Positions 14,687 through 24,294 of a stretch of DNA of 36,794 bases are shown in pieces. Every line of letters begins with the position of its first letter. Positions within the stretch are counted from its first letter, which is position 1. The notes beneath the pieces were generated by a model, which searched no databases, was not told where the DNA came from, and was given only the letters and a program-made list of their open reading frames with translations. The stretch spans positions 1-36,794 of the forward strand of contig JANXSX010000089.1 of NCBI GenBank assembly GCA_025356475.1, given 5' to 3'. The stretch comes from Isosphaeraceae bacterium (GTDB lineage: Bacteria; Planctomycetota; Planctomycetia; Isosphaerales; Isosphaeraceae). The position numbers and the translations under genes are program-made.

Positions 14687-17600
14687 GTGCCCAAGCGTAC
14701 CGACATCCACAAGATTCTGATCATTGGTGCTGGCCCTATCGTTATCGGCCAGGCGTGCGAGTTCGACTACTCGGGCACTCAGGCGTGCAAAGCCCTCCGC
14801 GAGGAGGGCTACGAGGTCGTCCTGGTGAACTCGAACCCAGCCACGATCATGACCGACCCGGAGATGGCCGACCGAACCTACATTGAGCCGATCAACCCCG
14901 AGGTTGTCGAACAGATCCTGGCCAAGGAAAAGCCCGATGCCCTGTTACCCACCCTCGGCGGGCAGACGGGTCTCAATGTCGGGCTCGCCTTGGCCGAGAA
15001 CGGGGCGCTCGCGCGACATGGGTGCCAACTAATCGGTGCGAGTTCGTTGGCAATTCGCACTGCGGAAGACCGCGAACTCTTCAAGTTCGCGATGGAAGAG
15101 ATTGGTCTGGAAAGTGCCCGAAGCGGTGTCGCTCGTAACCTTGATGAAGCCAGGGCGTTACGCGACGTGATCGGCCTGCCCTGCGTCTTGCGACCGAGCT
15201 TCACCATGGGTGGTAGCGGTGGCGGCATCGCCTATAACCGCGAAGAGTTCGACCGGATGGTCACCTATGGCCTCGAGCTCAGCCCTGTGAAGTCGATCCT
15301 GGTCGAGGAGTCGGTCATTGGTTGGAAAGAGTTCGAGATGGAGGTGATGCGCGACTGTGCCGATAACGCCGTCATCGTCTGCTCGATCGAGAATTTCGAC
15401 CCGATGGGCGTCCATACCGGGGATAGCATCACGGTCGCCCCCGCCCAAACCTTGACCGACAAAGAATACCAGCGGATGCGCGACGCATCACTGGCGATCC
15501 TCCGCAAGATCGGCGTGGAAACCGGTGGCTCGAACGTCCAGTTCGCCATTGATCCCAAGACGGGTCGGATGCTCGTCATCGAGATGAATCCACGTGTCAG
15601 CCGTTCGAGCGCATTAGCATCGAAGGCGACCGGGTTCCCGATCGCCAAGATCGCGGCCAAGCTTGCGGTTGGCTTTCGCCTTGATGAGATCCGCAACGAT
15701 ATCACGCGTGAGACCCCAGCGTGCTTCGAGCCGAGTATTGACTACGTCGTGACCAAGATCCCTCGCTGGGCGTTCGAGAAGTTCCCCGAAGCCGACCCAG
15801 TTCTGACCACCCAGATGAAGTCGGTCGGCGAGGTCATGGCGATCGGCCGCACGTTCCGCGAAAGCTTCCAGAAGGCGCTTCGTGGCCTGGAAGTCGGTCG
15901 GTTTGGGTTCGGCTGCGACCCTAAAGATCTTTGGGGGACCCCCGATCAACCTGCAGAAGAGGTCATCAAGGCCAAGCTTGCCACCCCGAATGCGGAAAGG
16001 GTCTGGTACCTGCGCTATGCGTTCCTCGCCGGCCTGTCTGCGGAGCAAATTCACACGCTTACGAATATTGACCCTTGGTTTATTGATCACCTATCGATAC
16101 TTATTGATCATGAGCGATCACTGCGTGCGATCGGCAGTTTAGAAGCGGCCAGCGACGATGTGATCCTCGCCGCCAAGCGTGATGGCTTTTCCGACCGCCA
16201 GCTTGGCCATCTCTGGGGTGTCGACGAGCGTGAGGTTCGTCGCGACCGGATTCGTCGCGGAATCAAGCCCGTCTACAAGCTGGTTGACACCTGCGCGGCC
16301 GAGTTCGAGGCGGTCACGCCTTACTATTATTCGACCTACGAGGTCGAAGATGAGGCCCGAGTCTCCGATAAGCAACGAATTATTATACTGGGGGGTGGCC
16401 CGAACCGGATTGGCCAGGGGATCGAGTTCGACTATTGTTGCTGTCAGGCTGCGTTTGCGCTTCGAGCTGACGGTTATGAAGTGGTGATGGTAAATTCAAA
16501 TCCTGAAACGGTCAGTACCGATTACGACACCTCAGACAGCCTCTTCTTCGAGCCATTGACAGTTGAAGATGTGCTAAATATTTGTGACCGCGTTCAGCCG
16601 ATGGGCGTGATTGTTCAGTTCGGCGGTCAGACTCCGCTCAACCTGGCCCGGGCGCTCGAAGCGGCTGGGGTCCCGATTCTGGGGACCAGTCCTGAGAGCA
16701 TCGACCTGGCTGAAGATCGCGAGCGGTTCCGCGTTGTGATCGATCGGCTTGGCCTGAAACAGACGCCAAACGGTTCCGCGCTCAAGTATGAGGAAGCCCG
16801 GCGGATCGCTGAGCGAATCGGCTATCCTGTGCTCGTCCGCCCCAGCTTTGTCTTGGGCGGTCGCGCGATGGAAATCGTCTATGACGAGTCCTCGCTGGCG
16901 AAGTTCGTGGCCGAGGCCTTTGATGCCAGCCCCGACCACCCGGTCTTGATCGACAAGTTCCTCGAAGATGCCACCGAAGTCGATGTGGATGCTGTTTGCG
17001 ACGGTGAACGCACCATCGTTGGTGGCGTGATGGAACACATCGAAGAGGCTGGCATTCACTCGGGGGACTCCGCCTGCTCGATCCCTCCCTATAGCCTATC
17101 GCCCGAGACAATTGCCGAGCTGAAGCAGCAGACCTACAAACTCGCTGAAGCACTGACCGTTCGCGGTCTGATGAACATTCAGTTTGCTGTCAAAGATGGA
17201 GAGATCTACGTCCTTGAAGTCAATCCTCGGGCTTCGCGAACTGTCCCCTTTGTCTCAAAAGCGACCGGGTTGAACCTGGCGAAGGCAGCCGCTCGCGTGA
17301 TGGCTGGTATGTCGTTGGAGCAGCAAGGGATTACAACGGAGCCGGTGCCAACCTATGTCTCGGTCAAGGAGAGTGTGTTCCCGTTCGCCAAGTTCCCAGG
17401 CGTGGACATCGTACTTGGCCCTGAGATGCGTTCGACCGGTGAAGTGATGGGTATCGCCAAAGACTTTGCGGCCGCCTTTGCCAAGAGCCAGATGGCGGCC
17501 TCGACCTTCTTGCCCAAGTCAGGGACGGTCTTCGTCAGCGTCGCTGCACGGGACCGCAAGGCGGTGCTACCGATCGCCGAGAAGCTTGCGTCACTTGGTT

Positions 17601-17923
17601 ATACACTCATGTGTACGGGTGGCACTGCTGTAGCTCTGGTCCAGCATGGTTTGAAGGTGACACCGGTCCGAAAGATTCATGAAGGTCGGCCCAACCTGCT
17701 AGATCACCTTGCCAACAAGAGTATTGCTCTGATCGTCAACACTCCCAGCGGCAAAGGTGCTCGCACCGACGAAGGACGCATCCGCGCCGCTGCGGTGAGT
17801 CATGGGGTCCCGTGCATCACAACTCTCGCCGGAGCCAAGGCCGCCGTTGCCGCGATCGAACGCTTGCGAGATGGGGTGTTGGAGGTTTACGCGTTGCAGG
17901 ATTTGCTCGCTTCGCGACCTTAA
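14687..17923 (+). CDS. carB: Carbamoyl-phosphate synthase large subunit
   Basis: Makes carbamoyl phosphate from bicarbonate, ATP and ammonia supplied by CarA, feeding arginine and pyrimidine synthesis. The 1078-residue protein shows the duplicated ATP-grasp layout: an opening [20 protein letters not shown], the first carboxyphosphate half with [11 protein letters not shown], the second half restarting at [20 protein letters not shown] with [11 protein letters not shown], and a C-terminal MGS-like allosteric domain ([20 protein letters not shown] onward). Length matches bacterial CarB. I chose the GTG at 14687 because the conserved [13 protein letters not shown] start follows it; the 21 codons before it are not conserved. 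carA is not in the window. Its 3' end is nine bases from the convergent restriction gene. Confidence 0.97.
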   Translation: MPKRTDIHKILIIGAGPIVIGQACEFDYSGTQACKALREEGYEVVLVNSNPATIMTDPEMADRTYIEPINPEVVEQILAKEKPDALLPTLGGQTGLNVGLALAENGALARHGCQLIGASSLAIRTAEDRELFKFAMEEIGLESARSGVARNLDEARALRDVIGLPCVLRPSFTMGGSGGGIAYNREEFDRMVTYGLELSPVKSILVEESVIGWKEFEMEVMRDCADNAVIVCSIENFDPMGVHTGDSITVAPAQTLTDKEYQRMRDASLAILRKIGVETGGSNVQFAIDPKTGRMLVIEMNPRVSRSSALASKATGFPIAKIAAKLAVGFRLDEIRNDITRETPACFEPSIDYVVTKIPRWAFEKFPEADPVLTTQMKSVGEVMAIGRTFRESFQKALRGLEVGRFGFGCDPKDLWGTPDQPAEEVIKAKLATPNAERVWYLRYAFLAGLSAEQIHTLTNIDPWFIDHLSILIDHERSLRAIGSLEAASDDVILAAKRDGFSDRQLGHLWGVDEREVRRDRIRRGIKPVYKLVDTCAAEFEAVTPYYYSTYEVEDEARVSDKQRIIILGGGPNRIGQGIEFDYCCCQAAFALRADGYEVVMVNSNPETVSTDYDTSDSLFFEPLTVEDVLNICDRVQPMGVIVQFGGQTPLNLARALEAAGVPILGTSPESIDLAEDRERFRVVIDRLGLKQTPNGSALKYEEARRIAERIGYPVLVRPSFVLGGRAMEIVYDESSLAKFVAEAFDASPDHPVLIDKFLEDATEVDVDAVCDGERTIVGGVMEHIEEAGIHSGDSACSIPPYSLSPETIAELKQQTYKLAEALTVRGLMNIQFAVKDGEIYVLEVNPRASRTVPFVSKATGLNLAKAAARVMAGMSLEQQGITTEPVPTYVSVKESVFPFAKFPGVDIVLGPEMRSTGEVMGIAKDFAAAFAKSQMAASTFLPKSGTVFVSVAARDRKAVLPIAEKLASLGYTLMCTGGTAVALVQHGLKVTPVRKIHEGRPNLLDHLANKSIALIVNTPSGKGARTDEGRIRAAAVSHGVPCITTLAGAKAAVAAIERLRDGVLEVYALQDLLASRP

Positions 17924-17932
17924 TCACTCGTT

Positions 17933-18961
17933 TCACGGTTTTGGATGACGACCTTGGATCGTCTTTTTGGTCGCCGACCGAAACCATGCAACGCAGGTTT
18001 CGAAATCGTCGGTCCAATCTTCATTCTCACATTGTGGAATCGGTTGGTAGGTTTCGAGGAGCGAGTTGTCAGTCTGTTTGGGTATGAGCCAATCGGCGAC
18101 CGTATAACGAAAAGTCGTCCACTTATTGGAGGATGGATAAAGTGCGACCGCGAGAATGTCAAACTCTCCGAACCGGTAAGGACGGGTCGATTCCCCTGTA
18201 ACCGAGTTTCCACCCGAGCGCGTTTGTTGGGTTTCAACAATGAACATTCCGGGTAAAAAGCCCAATCTTCGTGAGACTTCCTCTGAGAGATAGGGACGAC
18301 CCTGTTTGCTTCGCTGAAGTTTGACCTGAACCTTGAGCTCTGAAACACCGGTCTTTAGCAGGAAATCGTAAGAAACGTCGCCGCCAATGGGTAAGGATTG
18401 CCAAGCATCCGGCAGATTTTTGACGACATAAATGTCGAAAGCAGCTTCAGCGATCACGCCACGTATCATCCTTAGGGTCAGCTTTCCTGATCTATGAATC
18501 GCCTCAAGGATCACTTCGGCAGAGATTCCGAGGTTTTCCTCAAGTGGATGAATTGGGAATTCTTTCCTCAGATGATTTAGAATCTCTCGTTTCGTCTCTG
18601 TACTTGAACTATGGAGAAGTTGATGAATACGATCGACTTCCCGAGATTCCACGGACTTTGGCCGTCCCGAGGCCTGCGGTCGAAACGCCTCGAGATCACT
18701 TCGACTCACAAGTGTATGCCCACCGATCACTGTGCTCTTGATGCGACGGTTCTGTACCAACTTGTGAATCGCTTGTCGCGAAACGCCATGGAGACGGGCA
18801 GCCTCTGCCTGGGAGATCCAGTCCGAAAGACTTTGATCTTCATTCTCGAAATTGGTTGACAATGTCAACTCGTGGGCTAGGATATTGTTGGGTAGTATCG
18901 AACGATAGTGACTGCCGAATGTTCGTAGCAATCGTGAAAACTGAGGAACTGGGATGTCCAC
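17933..18961 (-). CDS. Putative restriction endonuclease with N-terminal helix-turn-helix
   Basis: A protein of 309-342 residues depending on start. Near the N-terminus is an excisionase/MerR-type DNA-binding domain ([21 protein letters not shown], then [11 protein letters not shown]). After a helical linker, [20 protein letters not shown] fits a PD-(D/E)XK nuclease core of the QxK kind (Asp199, Gln212, Lys214, counted from the GTG). It is divergent from, and overlaps the 5' end of, an M.PvuII-like methyltransferase, which strongly suggests the endonuclease of a type II system. No ATG lies in the first part: GTG 18961 is the longest option, and TTG codons at 18868 or 18862, inside a palindrome, are likelier. 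Base composition is AT-rich compared with carB. No similarity to R.PvuII itself is evident. Confidence 0.65.
   Translation of the reverse strand: MDIPVPQFSRLLRTFGSHYRSILPNNILAHELTLSTNFENEDQSLSDWISQAEAARLHGVSRQAIHKLVQNRRIKSTVIGGHTLVSRSDLEAFRPQASGRPKSVESREVDRIHQLLHSSSTETKREILNHLRKEFPIHPLEENLGISAEVILEAIHRSGKLTLRMIRGVIAEAAFDIYVVKNLPDAWQSLPIGGDVSYDFLLKTGVSELKVQVKLQRSKQGRPYLSEEVSRRLGFLPGMFIVETQQTRSGGNSVTGESTRPYRFGEFDILAVALYPSSNKWTTFRYTVADWLIPKQTDNSLLETYQPIPQCENEDWTDDFETCVAWFRSATKKTIQGRHPKP
18855..18869. promoter_or_regulatory. 15-bp perfect palindrome between restriction and methyltransferase genes
   Basis: GTTGACAATGTCAAC reads the same on both strands apart from its central base. It contains a consensus -35 TTGACA on each strand and overlaps the likely TTG starts of the restriction gene. 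It lies 85 bases before the methyltransferase ATG, so a protein binding here could control both genes. Confidence 0.5.
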
Positions 18962-19925
18962 ATCGCGAAGCTCGAGTGCTCGACAGCCTAGCCTGGTCTT
19001 TCACAGAGAGACGAAGCTTGAGATACCGAACTTCACCCCTTATTTCAGCACTACCCAGGGTGATGCCTACCTCGCAGACTCACTCGACATTCTCAAAGCA
19101 TTGCCTGATAATTCGCTAAATGTGGTTGTCACATCACCTCCGTACGCCCTGCACTTTAAAAAGGAATACGGTAACGCGGAAAAGGTCGACTACATCGCGT
19201 GGTTTCTCCCGTTTGCACGCGAAATCTTTCGTACCTTGGCCGATGACGGCAGTTTTGTTCTGAATATCGGGGGAAGCTATAACAAGGGAACTCCCACTCG
19301 TTCACTCTACCACTTCAAACTGCTTATCGAGCTGGTTGAAACTGTAGGATTCTACCTTGCACAGGAGTGCTTCTGGTACAACCCTGCCAAGATGCCGGTA
19401 CCTGCGGAGTGGGTGACGGTACGTCGGATGCGTATCCGCGACTCGGTTGAGTATGTTTGGTGGCTCTCGAAGACTCCTTGGCCAAAAGCCAACAATCGTG
19501 GAGTTCTCAAACCCTACAGTAAAGACATGGAACGACTCAATCGGAAGGGTATTGAAGCGACTTTACGTCCTTCTGGACACCATATTCGGTCCAGTTTCAG
19601 TGGGATTGAGGCGGGTGGATCAATTCCACCGAATGTGATCGATGAAGAGTTACCAGATGACCTGCTGCGATTCGGGAACAACGCAGCAAATGATCCTTAT
19701 ACAAAACGTTGTAAAGAAGCCGGCCTAAAAATCCATCCCGCTCGTTTTCCTGCGGCACTACCCGAGTTTTTCCTGAAGCTACTGACGGGTGCAGGTGATT
19801 TGGTATTAGATCCATTCGCCGGTTCGAATACCACTGGCGCAGTCGCTCAAGCACTCGACCTTCGCTGGATTGCAGTCGAATCTGTGGAGTCATATCTTGA
19901 AGCAAGTCGTTTTCGTTTTGAATGA
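18954..19925 (+). CDS. M.PvuII-like DNA methyltransferase (probably N4-cytosine)
   Basis: The 323-residue protein is a beta-class amino-methyltransferase with catalytic TSPPY near residue 60 and AdoMet-binding [10 protein letters not shown] near residue 285. Segments such as [17 protein letters not shown]...SFS, GGSIPPN and [18 protein letters not shown] closely resemble what I recall of M.PvuII, which methylates N4 of cytosine in CAGCTG. The target here need not be the same. GAGG lies upstream of the ATG at 18954. It is divergent from the HTH-nuclease gene with an 8-base overlap of maximal frames. Together they form a compact type II restriction-modification unit without a separate controller gene. 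Confidence 0.9.
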   Translation: MSTSRSSSARQPSLVFHRETKLEIPNFTPYFSTTQGDAYLADSLDILKALPDNSLNVVVTSPPYALHFKKEYGNAEKVDYIAWFLPFAREIFRTLADDGSFVLNIGGSYNKGTPTRSLYHFKLLIELVETVGFYLAQECFWYNPAKMPVPAEWVTVRRMRIRDSVEYVWWLSKTPWPKANNRGVLKPYSKDMERLNRKGIEATLRPSGHHIRSSFSGIEAGGSIPPNVIDEELPDDLLRFGNNAANDPYTKRCKEAGLKIHPARFPAALPEFFLKLLTGAGDLVLDPFAGSNTTGAVAQALDLRWIAVESVESYLEASRFRFE

Positions 19926-20045
19926 TCCAACCTCATGAATGCGCATCGCGGGATAAACCATGGGATCAAATGGTTCAGCGGATCTTCACATGAGATTCGA
20001 TGAGCATCGTATCGCGTTACTGACCCAGGCCGAAGACGATTCCAG

Positions 20046-20795
20046 ATGATGATCCGGCTCGAACCGTCCCTCACTCGCAGGTTGCTGACAGGTCGCGAAG
20101 GACCGCGACGGCGGATCGCCTTGGAACATGCTGTACTTTGGGGTCGGCCGGGATTTTGGGGAGATCATCCGACGGAACCTCAATCGGTCGTTTGGGTTCG
20201 CCAAGGAGAGGGACAACTGGATGTCTTCGCCTTGGGTGAGCCCGATCAGGCCGTCGGCTGGTTGGCGGGATTGGAGCAGCCGATCTCTCTGCTTGCCCCT
20301 CCTTGGTGGGAGCCGATCGTCCGCGACCAATTCGTGCATGTCACGCGATCGCACCTCGAAACCTGGGCTCTTGATCACGACCTCGCCTGGCCTGGGGTCG
20401 GTCGGGTTCCTTTGAAGCGGTTAGAGCTTCATGACGAGTCAGGGTTTCGAGCGGTTGCTCCCGGTTGGGCGTTGCGAGCCTGGCCATCGTTCACGGGGAT
20501 GCTCACTCACGGCGCTTCCTTTGGCGTGCTACATCACGCCGAGTGGGTGGCTGTCGCTTGGGTGGTCGAACGGTCGCCGACCAGTGCTTCGATCGGTGTC
20601 TACGTCCGAGAAGACCTGCGCCGCCTCGGGCTTGGCCGATCGGTGGCTTCAGCCCTGGGAACGCACCTCGTCGAGATCGGGGCGACCCCAATTTGGGTGA
20701 GCCACTTGTCGAATGAGGGGTCGCGCAGGCTTGCGAAGTCACTTGGGTTACGCCCGATCATGGCCGAGCCCTTATTGAGGGCATCTCATTTCTAG
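20046..20795 (+). CDS. GNAT-family N-acetyltransferase
   Basis: A 249-residue protein whose C-terminal half has the GNAT fold: VAVAWVVERSPTSASIGVYV as strands 3-4, then REDLRRLGLGRSVASALG with the R-x-x-G-x-G/A acetyl-CoA pyrophosphate loop, and LSNEGSRRLAKSLGLRP as the final helix and strand. The N-terminal half is divergent, so the acceptor is unknown. Two adjacent ATG codons (20046, 20049) could start it; no strong ribosome site is present. The gene converges on the thioredoxin-like gene: their stop codons share one CTAG at 20792-20795. Confidence 0.8.
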   Translation: MMIRLEPSLTRRLLTGREGPRRRIALEHAVLWGRPGFWGDHPTEPQSVVWVRQGEGQLDVFALGEPDQAVGWLAGLEQPISLLAPPWWEPIVRDQFVHVTRSHLETWALDHDLAWPGVGRVPLKRLELHDESGFRAVAPGWALRAWPSFTGMLTHGASFGVLHHAEWVAVAWVVERSPTSASIGVYVREDLRRLGLGRSVASALGTHLVEIGATPIWVSHLSNEGSRRLAKSLGLRPIMAEPLLRASHF

Positions 20796-21361
20796 TCGTT
20801 GTATCGCTCTCGAAGCCGGGGTGATAGTCGCAAGATGAGCTGGGCACGCTCGAACTGCCCCAGCCACTCGGCGGCGACCTCGTTGGTCAACGCCGCATCG
20901 GGGGGGACGAAGCCGGTCGGACATGAGGGACCGAGCTGATCGGCCGCGAGTTTGCGGTAAGCTGCCAGGGTTCGTTCCCCGTAGCGTGCGACCTCCTGGA
21001 AGTCCTCGCTGAGGAAGAGGACCGAGGGGACGCGATGGCCACCGTTGATCGCAAGTTTGTCGGCCACATCGGGCTGAGCGTCACGGTCGATGAACCGAAG
21101 TTCAATCTTTGATGAAGCTGCGGCGAAGTGGTCGAAGATCGGGCATTGATTGACGCAATCGCCGCACCAAGTTCCTGCAAGACAGAGAACAGGCAGCTTG
21201 CGAGCGAAGCCGTTCAGAAGCCAAGTTTGATCGGAATCGAGCTGGAAACGCGCGTAGCTGGCGTTCCACCGATCGCGCTGGGGGGGCGTAGCATATCGAT
21301 CGAGAAAGCCTCTATAGGTCAGTGCGTCACTGAAGACACTCGACCAGTCAATCGTGGCCAT
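20792..21361 (-). CDS. Thioredoxin-like protein
   Basis: A 189-residue cytoplasmic protein (no signal peptide) with a thioredoxin fold. LPVLCLAGTWCGDCVNQCPIF carries a CxxC-type redox pair in the WCGDC arrangement, and GHRVPSVLFLSEDFQEVARYGE provides the cis-Pro (VPS) strand. This resembles the thioredoxin family proteins that act as small disulfide reductases or bacillithiol-type oxidoreductases; the partner is unknown. ATG at 21361, with only a weak ribosome site. Confidence 0.85.
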   Translation of the reverse strand: MATIDWSSVFSDALTYRGFLDRYATPPQRDRWNASYARFQLDSDQTWLLNGFARKLPVLCLAGTWCGDCVNQCPIFDHFAAASSKIELRFIDRDAQPDVADKLAINGGHRVPSVLFLSEDFQEVARYGERTLAAYRKLAADQLGPSCPTGFVPPDAALTNEVAAEWLGQFERAQLILRLSPRLRERYND

Positions 21362-21472
21362 GACAAGGCTCGTTGAGTTCCGTGAATCGACCCTACTCTA
21401 ATGATCTGGTGAGCATTCTAGACCATCGATCATTCGAAGGCGAGTCTACCACGCCCCACATCGCTCCAAACG

Positions 21473-21504
21473 ACGCCCAGGGTACGCTTCTCGACCCTGG
21501 GCGT
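21473..21504 (-). terminator. Terminator hairpin downstream of rmlA
   Basis: ACGCCCAGGGT (21473-21483) pairs perfectly with ACCCTGGGCGT (21494-21504) over a 10-base loop. It lies 16 bases past the rmlA stop. On the minus strand only a short T-rich stretch follows, so termination strength is uncertain. Confidence 0.65.
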
Positions 21505-21519
21505 TATCGACGTTCTAGT

Positions 21520-22269
21520 TTATGGGTGTTCTGAGATCGTGGGTTTCACGCCTTGGAGGCTTGCGGCCATCATGTTGGCCTTGAGATACATCGGGAAGCT
21601 TTCCCCAGCGTCGGCCCACCAGCCTTCGACCCGATGATAGCGCATTTGACCCTGATTGACGTAAAGGTTGTTCACGTCGGTGATCTCAAGCTCACCTCGG
21701 GCGGAGGGCTCGACCTGGCGAATCAGATCGAAGACTGTGTTATCGTACATGTAAACACCAATCGCCACGAGTTTCGATCGTGGCTCTTTGGGTTTCTCAA
21801 CGATCCGGGCGACCTTCTCGCCTTCGAGTTCGACGACTCCGTACCACTCAGGATGCTCGACCTCGGTCACGAGAATCTTGGCCCCAGTGGGATTCGCATG
21901 GAACTCATCGACGGCCTCGGTGATTGGGTTCTGGAGGATGTTGTCGCCGAGCATGACCAGGATGGGGTCCTTGCCGGCAAAGTGCTCGGCCAGCCGCAAG
22001 GCGTCGGCAATCCCGCCCTCACCTTGCTGGAACGTGTAGTTCAGGTGCTTCAGACCAAACTCGGACCCGTTGCCGAGCAGGCGGAGGAAGTCGCCTGAAG
22101 AGGTGCCGCCGGTCACGAGCAAAATGTCGGTGATGCCCGAGTCGACCAGGGTTTTCAAGGGATAATAGATCATCGGCCGGTCATAGACCGGTAACAAATG
22201 CTTGTTAGTAACTTTGGTCAGCGGGAACAACCGTGTTCCCAGGCCTCCGGCCAGGATGACGCCTTTCAT
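21520..22269 (-). CDS. rmlA: Glucose-1-phosphate thymidylyltransferase family protein
   Basis: Couples a sugar-1-phosphate to an NTP (classically glucose-1-phosphate and dTTP), the entry step for dTDP-rhamnose and related sugars. The 249-residue protein starts MKGVILAGGLGTRLFPLT, the G-x-G-T-R nucleotide-binding loop, followed by NKHLLPVYDRPMIYYPL with the catalytic Lys region, LGDNIL with a metal-binding Asp, and a GWWADAGE end. It is of the short form lacking the C-terminal regulatory extension of enterobacterial RmlA. I chose the ATG at 22269 because GGAG lies nine bases upstream; the ATG at 22284 has no ribosome site. The sugar-epimerase-like gene at 1.2-1.8 kb could act in the same pathway. 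Confidence 0.88.
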   Translation of the reverse strand: MKGVILAGGLGTRLFPLTKVTNKHLLPVYDRPMIYYPLKTLVDSGITDILLVTGGTSSGDFLRLLGNGSEFGLKHLNYTFQQGEGGIADALRLAEHFAGKDPILVMLGDNILQNPITEAVDEFHANPTGAKILVTEVEHPEWYGVVELEGEKVARIVEKPKEPRSKLVAIGVYMYDNTVFDLIRQVEPSARGELEITDVNNLYVNQGQMRYHRVEGWWADAGESFPMYLKANMMAASLQGVKPTISEHP

Positions 22270-22338
22270 CTTCGCGGGCTCCATGACTTAAAGGGCAGGA
22301 ATCTTACGGTAAACATGTAGGCATGCGAGTGATTGAAG

Positions 22339-24210
22339 CTATTTGAGACTGACGGGCTTGCCCGAGGTTCGAGGGGTGGCAAATGCTTCGAGCATCGCGG
22401 ATCCTTCCGGGTGCAAGGCCTCAAGGCCGAGCTGGGCTTGCAAGGCGTAACTCAGTCGTCGATCGCCGCCGACGAGGATCACCAGCCGGCGGCTTGCAGG
22501 TAAGGCCAGCAAGTCTTGAGGGCTGCCGACCTCGAGTCGCTTGACCTCGGGAATCGTGGTCTCGATCAGGAACGGAAGCCTTCCCCCTGGTGTCGCATCC
22601 TCAGCCCCTACGACTGCGAGCGTCTCGAACGGTTCAAGACGATGCCGGTTGAGGATGATCGACCTTAAGGCCAGCAGTTCGCGATGCTCCTTATGGCGGA
22701 AGTGGGCTTCACCGAACCCTGCCGCTAGGATTGTCGCCAGTACCGTGATCAAGAAGCCCGAGAGGACCCATCGCTGGCGATCATCGCGACGCCGGGCCCA
22801 GCCATCAAGACCTCGCGTCAGGACCACGCAGGCGATCAGCAGGTCGAGAGCAAGATGCAACCCTAACGCTGTCCCCGAACTGGCATGCCCCTGTGCAAGT
22901 TCAGCCACTGCCCCACGCAAGTTTGCGCTGGCCCACCAGGCGATCGATACGGCCGTCGCGGGCGCAAGCCAGGTTAAGGTTCGGACCGGAACCCGTCGGC
23001 TCGCCAGGTCGAGGATACTCTGAGCGGCGAGCAGGTTGAGCGGGATCAAAAGAAAGAGGTCGAAGGCGGTATGTGGCCCATTCGGCCAGAAGGTCGGAAA
23101 AACGGCGGCGACCGCTAGCCAAAGTACCCAAAAGGTTCCCCCCACCGTCCCTCGATCTTCGGTCTCGGCGGTGAGTGCCATGCGGATCGCGCGGGTCACT
23201 CCAAAGAGGCCGAGCGGAAGTGTTGCTGGTGCCAAGTCGATTAACCGAGCGATCATCCCGGGCGGATCGCCGGCAGTCAGCGCATCGGGTGGGTTCAGAA
23301 TCGCGTTCACGAAGTCGAACCCATAGGTTCGGAGCATGTGGAGATACCAAGGCGCGGCGATGGCCAGGCCGAGGATCATCACAAGGATGCCCCCCACAAC
23401 ACTGGGATTGAACCGCCAAGCCAACCACCAGCGCCCAGAACGCTCCGCCGGTAACGAGGCCGCCCAGAGATAACTCTGATGAAGCAGAACAATCGGCAGG
23501 CAAACCAGTGCGAACCAACCGAGGCTCAAGAGCGAAGCCCCAAAGGCTAGACCCCCCACCACTGCCCAGACCACACCCCCATCGAGACCCCACGACCACG
23601 CGGGCCCGGAGCCCACTCGCAAAACTCGGCCGTAGGCAAACAAGGCGAGCGTCACCCCCGCGAGTGCCAATGTGGTCGGCGTGGCCGCTTGCATCTGGTC
23701 GAGCAACAAGCAGTTGAAACCGGTGAGTACCCCAGCCACAAGCCCATGCCCTGAGCCTCGCCAGAGCCGACCGTGGAAATAGGTCATACCGACCAGGAAC
23801 GAGCCTGCCAAATAGCTTGGCAAGACCGCTGCCCAGGGGTCAAGATTGGGAACAAGCTTCAGGGCGATCGCGGCGAGCCAGGCATACAGCGGCGGCTGAA
23901 GCGACACGACGCGATAAGCCCCGGCATCGGTCCCAGATCCCAGATTTAGCGCAGCGCCGGACCCAACTTGGTCGAGTACATGCCCATCAAGGACCGCCAG
24001 GGCCCTCAAGCCCCACCACGGTCCGGGAGGGTTCATATCCCACGAATTGAGTGCGTAGAGTCCCGGCAACACCGCCACAAGAACGACCAGCGGAAAGAAC
24101 ATCGCCGACCGGGGCGCAGGAGGAACTAGCGGTCGTGCTGAGGTCAGCATCCCCTCCGCACGTGCCCGCGTTTCAATCCGATGCCGCATCGTCGACACGA
24201 GCGACTCCAT
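22339..24210 (-). CDS. GT-C glycosyltransferase family (ArnT/PMT-like) membrane protein
   Basis: Likely transfers a sugar from a lipid carrier to an acceptor at the outer face of the inner membrane. The 623-residue product has a hydrophobic first segment (MFFPLVVLVAVLPGLYAL), an early WDMNPPGPWW loop where GT-C enzymes place a catalytic acid, a QPPLYAWLAAI motif typical of family 39/ArnT-like proteins, and about ten membrane helices in all. A soluble C-terminal region follows (VVGAEDATPGGRLPFLIE, LVILVGGD). The ATG at 24210 is preferred to a TTG at 24291. It sits downstream of the EANRRNA protein gene and upstream of rmlA on the same strand, consistent with surface polysaccharide work. Confidence 0.75.
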   Translation of the reverse strand: MESLVSTMRHRIETRARAEGMLTSARPLVPPAPRSAMFFPLVVLVAVLPGLYALNSWDMNPPGPWWGLRALAVLDGHVLDQVGSGAALNLGSGTDAGAYRVVSLQPPLYAWLAAIALKLVPNLDPWAAVLPSYLAGSFLVGMTYFHGRLWRGSGHGLVAGVLTGFNCLLLDQMQAATPTTLALAGVTLALFAYGRVLRVGSGPAWSWGLDGGVVWAVVGGLAFGASLLSLGWFALVCLPIVLLHQSYLWAASLPAERSGRWWLAWRFNPSVVGGILVMILGLAIAAPWYLHMLRTYGFDFVNAILNPPDALTAGDPPGMIARLIDLAPATLPLGLFGVTRAIRMALTAETEDRGTVGGTFWVLWLAVAAVFPTFWPNGPHTAFDLFLLIPLNLLAAQSILDLASRRVPVRTLTWLAPATAVSIAWWASANLRGAVAELAQGHASSGTALGLHLALDLLIACVVLTRGLDGWARRRDDRQRWVLSGFLITVLATILAAGFGEAHFRHKEHRELLALRSIILNRHRLEPFETLAVVGAEDATPGGRLPFLIETTIPEVKRLEVGSPQDLLALPASRRLVILVGGDRRLSYALQAQLGLEALHPEGSAMLEAFATPRTSGKPVSLK

Positions 24211-24294
24211 CCTCGATCGATCTTCCCTGATCGTTACCTCATCCTCACGGATAACTTGTTTTACCAGAACCCAGGGAGGGCGCGTAGCCAAACC

